From NCBI RefSeq assembly GCF_900291015.1, contig NZ_OLKL01000010.1:186367-250366 (forward strand): 64,000 bases of DNA, in the 5' to 3' direction. Each line of letters opens with the position of its first letter. Position 1 is the first letter of the stretch. The DNA is from Pseudomonas persica. Lineage in GTDB: Bacteria; Pseudomonadota; Gammaproteobacteria; Pseudomonadales; Pseudomonadaceae. Under the pieces are notes generated by a model, which saw nothing but the letters and a program-made list of their open reading frames with translations, did not search any database and was not told the origin of the DNA. Made by a program: the position numbers and the translations under genes. Below are positions 56,894 through 64,000 of this stretch, one piece after another.

Positions 56894-58003
56894 ATGCACG
56901 GTGAATCTCCGATCAAACGTCGCGAATCCCGCAAAATCTGGGTCGGCAATGTGCCGGTGGGTGGTGATGCCCCCATCGCGGTGCAGAGCATGACCAACAC
57001 CGACACCAACGATGTGGCCGCCACCGTGGCGCAAATCCAGCGCCTGGTCGATGCCGGCGTGGACATCGTGCGTGTCTCGGTGCCGGACATGGACGCCGCC
57101 GAGGCCTTCGGCCGCATCAAGCAGCAGGTCAGCGTGCCGCTGGTTGCCGACATCCACTTCGACTACAAGATCGCCCTGCGCGTGGCCGAACTGGGCGTCG
57201 ACTGCCTGCGGATCAACCCGGGCAACATCGGCCGTGAAGACCGTGTGCGCGCGGTGGTCGATGCCGCCCGCGACCGCGGCATCCCGATCCGTATCGGCGT
57301 CAACGCCGGTTCCCTGGAAAAGGACCTGCAGAAAAAGTACGGCGAGCCTACCCCGGCGGCGCTGGTCGAGTCGGCCCTGCGCCACGTCGAGCACCTCGAC
57401 CGCCTGGACTTCCAGGACTTCAAGGTCAGCGTCAAGGCCTCCGATGTGTTCATGGCCGTCGAAGCCTACCGCCTGCTGGCCAGGCAGATCGTGCAGCCGC
57501 TGCACCTGGGCATCACCGAAGCCGGTGGCCTGCGGTCGGGGACGGTGAAATCCGCTGTCGGCCTCGGTATGCTGCTGGCCGAAGGCATTGGCGATACCAT
57601 CCGTATCTCGCTGGCGGCCGACCCGGTCGAAGAAGTGAAAGTCGGCTACGACATCCTCAAGTCGCTGCACCTGCGCTCGCGCGGCATCAACTTCATCGCC
57701 TGCCCGAGCTGCTCGCGGCAGAACTTCGATGTGGTCAAGACCATGAACGAGCTGGAAGGGCGCCTGGAAGACCTGCTGGTGCCGCTGGACGTAGCGGTGA
57801 TCGGTTGCGTGGTCAACGGCCCGGGTGAAGCCAAGGAGGCTCATGTCGGCCTGACTGGCGGTACGCCGAACCTGATCTACATCGACGGCAAGCCGGCGCA
57901 GAAGCTGACCAATGACAACCTGGTCGATGAGCTGGAAAAACTCATCCGCCAGAAAGCGGCCGAAAAGGCCGAAGCCGACGCGGCGCTGATCGTCCGTGGC
58001 TGA
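56894..58003 (+). CDS. ispG: 4-hydroxy-3-methylbut-2-enyl diphosphate synthase
   Basis: Penultimate enzyme of the MEP isoprenoid pathway, with a 4Fe-4S cluster. The 369-residue protein has an N-terminal barrel ([18 protein letters not shown]) and cluster ligands in [12 protein letters not shown] (two Cys) and [15 protein letters not shown]. The flavodoxin or ferredoxin electron donor is not adjacent. It follows rodZ after three bases. Confidence 0.97.
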   Translation: MHGESPIKRRESRKIWVGNVPVGGDAPIAVQSMTNTDTNDVAATVAQIQRLVDAGVDIVRVSVPDMDAAEAFGRIKQQVSVPLVADIHFDYKIALRVAELGVDCLRINPGNIGREDRVRAVVDAARDRGIPIRIGVNAGSLEKDLQKKYGEPTPAALVESALRHVEHLDRLDFQDFKVSVKASDVFMAVEAYRLLARQIVQPLHLGITEAGGLRSGTVKSAVGLGMLLAEGIGDTIRISLAADPVEEVKVGYDILKSLHLRSRGINFIACPSCSRQNFDVVKTMNELEGRLEDLLVPLDVAVIGCVVNGPGEAKEAHVGLTGGTPNLIYIDGKPAQKLTNDNLVDELEKLIRQKAAEKAEADAALIVRG

Positions 58004-58028
58004 CACACAGAATTCGTAAGGACTTTTC

Positions 58029-59318
58029 GTGAGCAAATCGCTGCAAGCCATTCGTGGCATGAACGACATCCTGCCAGAACAGTCGCCGCTGTGGCGCTAC
58101 TTCGAAGGCACCGTGGCCGGCCTGCTGGACACCTACGGGTACAGCCAGATCCGCACGCCGATCGTCGAGTTCACCGAGCTGTTCAAGCGCTCCATCGGTG
58201 AAGTGACCGATATCGTCGAAAAAGAGATGTACACCTTCGAGGACCGCAACGGCGATTCGCTGACCCTGCGCCCCGAAGGCACCGCCGCCTGCGTGCGTGC
58301 CGTGCTCGAGCATGGCATCACCGGCAACGGCCAGGTGCAGAAACTGTGGTACATCGGCCAGATGTTCCGCCACGAGCGCCCGCAGAAGGGCCGCTACCGG
58401 CAGTTCCACCAGATTGGCGTGGAAGTGTTCAACCTGGACGGCCCGGACATCGACGCCGAGCTGATCATGCTGACCTGGCGCCTGTGGGGCCTGCTGGGCA
58501 TCCAGGACGCGGTCAAGCTGGAACTCAACAGCCTGGGCACCAGCGAAGCCCGTGCTCGCTACCGTGACGCGCTGGTCGAGTTCCTCTCGGCGCGCCTGGA
58601 GCAACTGGACGAAGACAGCCAGCGCCGCCTGAAGAGCAACCCGCTGCGCATCCTCGACAGCAAGGACCAGAACACCCAGGCGGTGCTGGTCGGTGCGCCG
58701 AAGCTGGAAGACTACCTGGACGAAGAATCGCGCGTGCACTTCGAGGGCCTCAAGGCCCGCCTGGACGCTGCCGGCATCCCGTTCGTGATCAACACCAAGC
58801 TGGTGCGTGGCCTGGACTACTACAGCAAGACCGTGTTCGAGTGGGTCACCGACCAGCTCGGCGCCCAGGGCACTGTCTGCGCCGGTGGCCGCTACGACGG
58901 CCTGGTCGAGCAGATGGGCGGCAAGCCGACCCCGGGCGTCGGTTTCGCCATGGGCATCGAGCGCCTGATCCTGCTGCTGGAAACCCTGGGCAAGGTGCCC
59001 GAGTCCATCAGCCGCCAGATCGACGTCTACCTGTGCGCTTTTGGCGACCAGGCGGAACTGGCCGGCCTGCGCCTGTCCGAAGGCCTGCGCGACCGCCTGC
59101 CGGGCCTGCGCCTGGCTGTCAACGCCGGTGGTGGCAGCTTCAAGAGCCAGTTCAAGAAAGCCGACAAGAGCGGCGCGTTGTTCGCCCTGATCCTCGGCGA
59201 CGACGAACTGGCCAGGCAAGAGATCGGCTTCAAGCCCCTGCGTGGTCAGGGCGAACAACAGAACATTGCCTGGGATGCTCTGGCTGAGCACCTGGAAACC
59301 GCGATCGCGCAGGCGTAA
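58029..59318 (+). CDS. hisS: Histidyl-tRNA synthetase
   Basis: Class II synthetase of 429 residues. Motif 2 lies around [20 protein letters not shown]. Histidine-A motif [15 protein letters not shown] is present. Motif 3 is [18 protein letters not shown]-terminal anticodon domain follows. A GTG start at 58029 follows a TAAGGAC site. Confidence 0.98.
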   Translation: MSKSLQAIRGMNDILPEQSPLWRYFEGTVAGLLDTYGYSQIRTPIVEFTELFKRSIGEVTDIVEKEMYTFEDRNGDSLTLRPEGTAACVRAVLEHGITGNGQVQKLWYIGQMFRHERPQKGRYRQFHQIGVEVFNLDGPDIDAELIMLTWRLWGLLGIQDAVKLELNSLGTSEARARYRDALVEFLSARLEQLDEDSQRRLKSNPLRILDSKDQNTQAVLVGAPKLEDYLDEESRVHFEGLKARLDAAGIPFVINTKLVRGLDYYSKTVFEWVTDQLGAQGTVCAGGRYDGLVEQMGGKPTPGVGFAMGIERLILLLETLGKVPESISRQIDVYLCAFGDQAELAGLRLSEGLRDRLPGLRLAVNAGGGSFKSQFKKADKSGALFALILGDDELARQEIGFKPLRGQGEQQNIAWDALAEHLETAIAQA

Positions 59319-59357
59319 CGCGGTTCAACAAGCGAATAGGCGAAAAGGAGTATTGGG

Positions 59358-59996
59358 GTGTCGAGTACCGATGATGAACTGGCAGGGGTCAAGGACTGGT
59401 GGAACCGCAACGGCAAGCCGCTGCTGACCGGTGCCCTGCTGGCTGGCGTGGTGGTGTTGGGCTGGAATACCTGGCACAAGTACCAGAACAATCAGTCGCA
59501 AGGTGCCTCGCAGCTGTATCAGGCCTTGCTGGAGACCAGCCTGACGCCGACTGGCCAGCCTGACGCGACCAAGGTCGCGGAACTGGCCGGCAAGCTCAAG
59601 AGCGAGTTCGGCGGTACCGCCTACGCCCAGTACGGCAGCCTGTTCGTGGCCAAGGTTGCAGTCGAGAGCGGCAAGCTCGACGACGCTGCTGCCGAGCTGA
59701 AGGGCGTGCTGGACAAACCGGCCGATGCCACCCTGGGCGAAATTTCGCGGCAGCGCCTGGCGCGTGTTCTGGCCGCCCAGAACAAGGCCGAGGATGCCCT
59801 CAAGCTGCTCGACGGCGATGCCGACAAAGCCTTCCTGGCCAGCCGTGAAGAGTTGAAAGGCGACCTGTTGGTGCAACTGGGGCGCGCCGACGACGCGCAC
59901 AGCGCTTACGAGAAAGCCAAGGCTGCGCTGTCCGATGAGGCGGCGGTCGGTGGCCTGCAATTGAAGCTGGATGACTTGGCCAAAGGGGACGCGTAA
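59358..59996 (+). CDS. yfgM: YfgM-family TPR membrane protein
   Basis: A 212-residue inner-membrane protein with one N-terminal helix (about 22-40, LLTGALLAGVVVLGWNTW) and a periplasmic TPR-like domain. YfgM works with PpiD near the SecYEG exit and links export to periplasmic chaperones. The GTG start follows AAGGAG. Its stop directly abuts the bamB start. Confidence 0.92.
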   Translation: MSSTDDELAGVKDWWNRNGKPLLTGALLAGVVVLGWNTWHKYQNNQSQGASQLYQALLETSLTPTGQPDATKVAELAGKLKSEFGGTAYAQYGSLFVAKVAVESGKLDDAAAELKGVLDKPADATLGEISRQRLARVLAAQNKAEDALKLLDGDADKAFLASREELKGDLLVQLGRADDAHSAYEKAKAALSDEAAVGGLQLKLDDLAKGDA

Positions 59997-61139
59997 GTGA
60001 TCGGTTGGAAACATGCAGCAGTGCTGACCCTGGCCGTACTGGCCGCAGGTTGCAGCAGCAACAGCAAGAAGGAACTGCCCCCGGCCGAGCTGACCAAGTT
60101 CACCGAGGAAGTGGTGCTGAAGAAGCAGTGGAGCCGTTCGATCGGTGACGGCCAGGGTGAGACCTACAACACCCTGGTACCGGCCATCGAGAACGACCGT
60201 ATCTACGCCTCCGACGTCAACGGCGAAGTCTTTGCCCTCGACCGCATCACCGGCGACGTGGTGTGGAAGCAGGACCTCGAACTGCCGGTGTCCGGCGCTG
60301 TCGGCGTGGGCTACGGCCTGGTCATGATCGGCACCCTCAAGGGTGAAGTCATCGCCCTGGACTCCAGCACCGGTGAGGAGCGCTGGCGCTCCCGCGTGAC
60401 CAGCGAAGTGCTGGCCCCGCCTGCCAACAACGGTGATGTGGTGGTGGTGCAGACCCAGGACGATCGCCTGATCGGCCTGGATGCCGCCACTGGTGACCGC
60501 CGCTGGATCTACGAAAACACCCCGGCCGTGCTGACGCTGCGTGGTACCGGTGCGCCGATCGCCACCAACCGCCTGGCCGTCGCTGGCCTGTCCACCGGCA
60601 AGGTAGTGGCGGTGGACATCAACAACGGTGTTCCTGTGTGGGAAAGCCGTGTGGCGATTCCGCAGGGGCGTTCCGAGCTGGACCGTGTGGTCGATATCGA
60701 CGGCGGCCTGCTGCTGTCTGGTGGTACCCTGTACGTCAGCACTTACCAGGGCCGTGTCGCGGGCCTGGACCTGGAAAGCGGCCGCGTGCTGTGGCAGCGT
60801 GATGCCTCCAGCTACGTGGGTGTCGCCCAGGGCTTCGGCAACGTCTACGTCAGCGAAGCTTCGGGTACTGTCGAAAGCGTCGACGAGCGCTCGTCCAGCG
60901 CCCTGTGGACCAACGACACCATGGCTCGCCGCCAGTTGACTGCGCCTGAGGTGTTCTCCAGCTACGTGGCGGTGGGTGACTTCGAGGGCTATCTGCACCT
61001 GCTGAGCCAGGTCGATGGCCGCTTCGTTGGCCGTGAACGTATCGACAGCGATGGCCTGCGTGCCCGCCCACTTGTGGTCGGCGACACCATCTACGTCTTT
61101 GGCAACAGCGGCAAGCTCGAGGCACTGACCATCCGCTGA
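59997..61139 (+). CDS. bamB: Outer membrane assembly lipoprotein BamB
   Basis: A 380-residue lipoprotein of the beta-barrel assembly machine. The lipobox is LAAGC, and an eight-bladed PQQ-like propeller follows with repeated units such as VFALDRITGDVVWKQDLELP and VAGLDLESGRVLWQRDAS. The GTG start comes directly after the yfgM stop. It scaffolds BamA during outer-membrane protein folding. Confidence 0.96.
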   Translation: MIGWKHAAVLTLAVLAAGCSSNSKKELPPAELTKFTEEVVLKKQWSRSIGDGQGETYNTLVPAIENDRIYASDVNGEVFALDRITGDVVWKQDLELPVSGAVGVGYGLVMIGTLKGEVIALDSSTGEERWRSRVTSEVLAPPANNGDVVVVQTQDDRLIGLDAATGDRRWIYENTPAVLTLRGTGAPIATNRLAVAGLSTGKVVAVDINNGVPVWESRVAIPQGRSELDRVVDIDGGLLLSGGTLYVSTYQGRVAGLDLESGRVLWQRDASSYVGVAQGFGNVYVSEASGTVESVDERSSSALWTNDTMARRQLTAPEVFSSYVAVGDFEGYLHLLSQVDGRFVGRERIDSDGLRARPLVVGDTIYVFGNSGKLEALTIR

Positions 61140-61200
61140 AGCTATGCTTGAAGCCTTGGCGGGCTTCAAGCCGCGGCGTAGGACACGCCGCCCGAACTCC

Positions 61201-61224
61201 GGCCGCTGCCTTGCAGCGGCCTTT
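61201..61224 (+). terminator. Hairpin between bamB and der
   Basis: The 9-bp stem GGCCGCTGC/GCAGCGGCC with a CTT loop is followed by TTT, 61 bases after bamB. It probably gives partial termination before der. Confidence 0.6.
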
Positions 61225-61256
61225 GCATTTTCAAGAATTCAAGAGTGGAGAGCCGA

Positions 61257-62720
61257 ATGGTTCCCGTAATCGCCCTGGTGGGCCGCCCGAACGTCGGCAA
61301 ATCCACCATGTTCAACCGCCTGACCAAGACCCGCGATGCCATCGTCGGTGACCTCTCGGGCCTGACCCGTGATCGCCAGTACGGTGATGCCAGCTGGCAG
61401 GGTCGTTCCTTCATCCTGATCGACACCGGGGGTATCACCGGTGACGAAGTGGGCATGGACGAGAAAATGGCCGAGCAGTCGCTCATGGCCATCGAAGAAG
61501 CCGACTATGTGCTGTTCCTGGTCGATGCCCGTGCCGGCATGACCGCCGCCGACCAGATGATCGCCGAGCACCTGCGCAAGCGGAACAAGGAAGCGATCCT
61601 GGTTGCCAACAAGATCGACAACATCGACGCCGACGTCGCCCGCGCCGAGTTCTCGCCGCTGGGCATGGGCAACGCCATCCCGGTGGCCGGCTCCCAGGGC
61701 CGCGGCATCAATGCGCTGATGGAGGCCGTGCTCGGCCACCTGCCGCGCGACCAGGTCGAGGAAGCGCTGGATGCCGAAGTCGCCGAAGGCGAAGAAGCGG
61801 TGCGCATCCCGGGCCCGAGCGAGAAGGATGGCATCAAGATCGCCATCATCGGCCGCCCCAACGTCGGCAAGTCGACCCTGGTCAACCGCATGCTCGGCGA
61901 AGAGCGCGTGGTGGTGTACGACCAGCCGGGCACTACCCGCGACAGTATCTACATCCCGTTCGAGCGCGATGACGAGAAGTACACCTTCATCGACACCGCC
62001 GGCGTGCGCAAGCGCGGCAAGATCCACGAGGAAGTCGAGAAGTTCTCGGTGGTGAAGACGCTGCAGGCGATCAAGGACGCCAACGTGGTGATCTTCGTCA
62101 TGGACGCCCGCGAAGGTGTGGTGGACCACGACCTGAACCTGCTGGGCTTCGCCCTGGAAGCCGGCCGCGCCATCGTCATCGCCCTGAACAAGTGGGACGG
62201 CATGGCGCCGGGCGAGCGTGACTACGTGAAGACCGAGCTGGAGCGCCGGCTGTTCTTCGTCGATTTTGCCGACATCCACTTCATCTCCGCCCTGCACGGC
62301 ACCGGCGTGGGCCACCTGTACAAGTCGGTACAGGCCGCGTTCAAGTCGGCGGTCACCCGCTGGCCGACCAGCCGCCTGACGCAGATCCTCGAAGATGCCG
62401 TGAGCGAGCACCAGCCACCGCTGGTCAACGGCCGCCGCATCAAGCTGCGCTATGCCCACCTCGGCGGTGCCAACCCGCCGCTGATCGTGATCCACGGCAA
62501 CCAGACCGACAAGATTCCGAAGTCGTACTCGCGTTACCTGGAGAACACCTACCGCCGCGTCCTCAAGCTGGTCGGTACGCCGATCCGCATCGAGTACAAG
62601 GGCGGTGAGAACCCGTACGAGGGCAAGAAGAACACCCTCACCGACCGCCAGGTCAACAAGAAGCGCCGCCTGATGTCGCACCACAAGAAGGCCGAGAAGA
62701 AGCGCCGCGACAAGCGCTGA
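61257..62720 (+). CDS. der: Ribosome-assembly GTPase Der (EngA)
   Basis: Essential GTPase for 50S subunit maturation, with two tandem G domains. The first P-loop is [12 protein letters not shown] near residue 9 and the second [12 protein letters not shown] near 201. A KH-like C-terminal domain ends in a lysine/arginine-rich tail. The frame opens at a GTG (61245). The ATG at 61257 follows GGAGA and gives the standard 487 residues. Confidence 0.97.
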   Translation: MVPVIALVGRPNVGKSTMFNRLTKTRDAIVGDLSGLTRDRQYGDASWQGRSFILIDTGGITGDEVGMDEKMAEQSLMAIEEADYVLFLVDARAGMTAADQMIAEHLRKRNKEAILVANKIDNIDADVARAEFSPLGMGNAIPVAGSQGRGINALMEAVLGHLPRDQVEEALDAEVAEGEEAVRIPGPSEKDGIKIAIIGRPNVGKSTLVNRMLGEERVVVYDQPGTTRDSIYIPFERDDEKYTFIDTAGVRKRGKIHEEVEKFSVVKTLQAIKDANVVIFVMDAREGVVDHDLNLLGFALEAGRAIVIALNKWDGMAPGERDYVKTELERRLFFVDFADIHFISALHGTGVGHLYKSVQAAFKSAVTRWPTSRLTQILEDAVSEHQPPLVNGRRIKLRYAHLGGANPPLIVIHGNQTDKIPKSYSRYLENTYRRVLKLVGTPIRIEYKGGENPYEGKKNTLTDRQVNKKRRLMSHHKKAEKKRRDKR

Positions 62721-62733
62721 TTCCGCATCAGCT

Positions 62734-62820
62734 TCTTCGCGGGTAAACCCGCTCCCACAGGTCCCACACAGTTTTCGAATGCTGTGCAGTACCTGTGGGA
62801 GCGGGTTTACCCGCGAACAG
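62734..62820. repeat. REP pair
   Basis: TTCGCGGGTAAACCCGCTCC and, inverted, GGAGCGGGTTTACCCGCGAA flank a spacer. These are the same unit as at 19898-19982. The gap 62721-62932 otherwise shows only a ribosome site for the next gene. Confidence 0.85.
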
Positions 62821-62932
62821 GCCCTTTGATCCAGCGCAAATCCCCCTATTGTTTCAACCTTTTTCCTGACCGCTCGATCCGCTATGCTCGGACTCCACCC
62901 CGTGCCGGATACACCCCAGGAAAGAGGGCTCC

Positions 62933-64000
62933 ATGATTCGCAGCAAACTGCCGAATGTCGGCACGACCATCTTTACCACCATGTCCCAGCTAGCCGTGCA
63001 GACTGGCGCGCTCAACCTGTCGCAAGGTTTCCCCGACTTCAACGGCCCGCAGGCGCTGCTCGATGCAGTAGGCCGGCATGTGGCCGCCGGGCATAACCAG
63101 TATTCGCCGATGACCGGCCTGCCGGCCCTGCGTCAGCAGGTGGCGGCCAAGGTTGCGCGGCTGTATGGCGCACAGGTGGATGCCGATCAGGAAGTGACCA
63201 TCACCCCAGGTGCCACCGAGGCGATATTCTGTGCCATTCAGGCGGTGGTGCATGCCGGTGACGAGGTAATTGTCTTCGACCCGTGCTACGACAGCTACGA
63301 GCCGTCCGTGGAGCTGGCCGGTGGCCGCTGCGTGCATGTGCAGTTGAGCGACGGCGATTTCCGCATCGACTGGCAGAAATTCAGCGATGCCCTCGGCCCG
63401 CGCACGCGCATGGTCATCCTCAATTCGCCGCACAACCCCAGCGGTGCGCTGATTACCCGCGAAGACCTCGAGCAGTTGGCCGCGCTTATCGCCGATCGCG
63501 ATATCTACCTGGTCAGCGATGAAGTCTACGAACACCTGGTTTACGACGGCGTGCGCCACGCCAGCGTGCTGGCTCACGAGCAGCTGTACCAACGTGCCTT
63601 CGTGGTCAGCTCGTTCGGTAAGACTTACCACGTCACCGGCTGGAAGACCGGCTACGTGATTGCCCCGCCGGCGCTGAGCGCCGAGCTGCGCAAGGTGCAC
63701 CAGTACGTCAACTTCTGCGGCGTGACCCCGCTACAGTGCGCCCTGGCCGATTTCATGGCCGAGCACCCCGAGCATATCGATGAACTACCGGCTTTCTACC
63801 AGGCCAAGCGTGACTTGTTCTGCGGCTTGCTGGAGGGCTCACGATTCCGTTTCAACCGCACGGCGGGTACCTATTTCCAGCTGGTGGACTATTCGCAGAT
63901 CCGCCCGGACCTGAACGATGTCGACATGTCGCTGTGGCTGACCCGTGAGCACGGGGTGGCGAGCATCCCGGTGTCGGTGTTCTACCAGCAACCCATCCCC
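62933..64000 (+). CDS. PLP-dependent methionine-type aminotransferase, partial
   Basis: The first 356 residues of a class I aminotransferase; the gene runs off the window without a stop. It resembles YbdL/KAT-type methionine and kynurenine aminotransferases: GALNLSQGFPDFNGP at the start, ILNSPHNPSGALI, LVSDEVYEHLVYDG, and PLP lysine in SSFGKTYHVTGWKTGY. The ATG at 62933 follows AAAGAGG. Perhaps 25-30 residues are missing at the C-terminus. Confidence 0.9.
   Translation, partial: MIRSKLPNVGTTIFTTMSQLAVQTGALNLSQGFPDFNGPQALLDAVGRHVAAGHNQYSPMTGLPALRQQVAAKVARLYGAQVDADQEVTITPGATEAIFCAIQAVVHAGDEVIVFDPCYDSYEPSVELAGGRCVHVQLSDGDFRIDWQKFSDALGPRTRMVILNSPHNPSGALITREDLEQLAALIADRDIYLVSDEVYEHLVYDGVRHASVLAHEQLYQRAFVVSSFGKTYHVTGWKTGYVIAPPALSAELRKVHQYVNFCGVTPLQCALADFMAEHPEHIDELPAFYQAKRDLFCGLLEGSRFRFNRTAGTYFQLVDYSQIRPDLNDVDMSLWLTREHGVASIPVSVFYQQPIP

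Overview
The window is chromosomal DNA of a fluorescent Pseudomonas of the P. putida group. The evidence is gene content and order (cyoABCDE; queA-tgt-yajC-secD-secF; suhB/trmJ-cysE-iscR-iscSUA-hscBA-fdx-iscX-ndk-rlmN-pilF-rodZ-ispG-hisS-yfgM-bamB-der), high G+C codon use, and many P. putida-type REP palindromes between genes. Species assignment rests on recognition, not on a search.

Layout. 1-6082: dsbB, a long regulatory gap with a perfect Anr/FNR box, then the cytochrome bo3 operon cyoABCDE and its terminator. 6090-14000: an AT-rich accessory block between cyoE and an alaC-type aminotransferase. It opens with an ORF-less group II intron-like sequence and a decayed ATP-grasp fragment. Six intact same-strand genes follow: ATP-grasp ligase, Rieske oxygenase, short-chain dehydrogenase, JmjC/cupin hydroxylase, AGAT-like amidinotransferase and MFS exporter. 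The block ends in a possible aminotransferase relic. I read it as an uncharacterised biosynthetic cassette for a guanidino-bearing, oxidised amino-acid or peptide-like metabolite. It is the best candidate here for an undescribed system.

14220-19850: aminotransferase, an orphan GxSxG hydrolase, a YkgJ-type cysteine-cluster protein, a DUF6124/DUF3077-like pair behind a strongly foldable leader, a GNAT acetyltransferase, a membrane protein and a small LprI-like secreted protein. 19995-25522: a selenium locus, with selU and selD leftward and a four-gene ABC importer (putative selenate or phosphonate-type) rightward. 25652-27151: bestrophin-like protein and GNAT.

27246-38444: a metabolic accessory block. 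A GlxA-type AraC regulator is divergent from an amino-acid-type ABC transporter plus amidase. Then come a periplasmic broad-spectrum amino-acid racemase, a GltI-like binding protein, RidA, a DadA-type D-amino-acid dehydrogenase and a divergent LysR regulator. A frameshifted glyoxalase-family relic closes the block. Together these suggest uptake and catabolism of amides and D-amino acids.

38683-64000: conserved housekeeping. tRNA-Leu(CAA) is followed by queuosine genes, Sec accessory genes, a glycine-zipper envelope protein, suhB, trmJ, cysE, the full ISC iron-sulfur operon with an IscR-type promoter, ndk, rlmN, pilF, rodZ-like, ispG, hisS, yfgM, bamB and der. The last gene, an aminotransferase, runs off the right edge.
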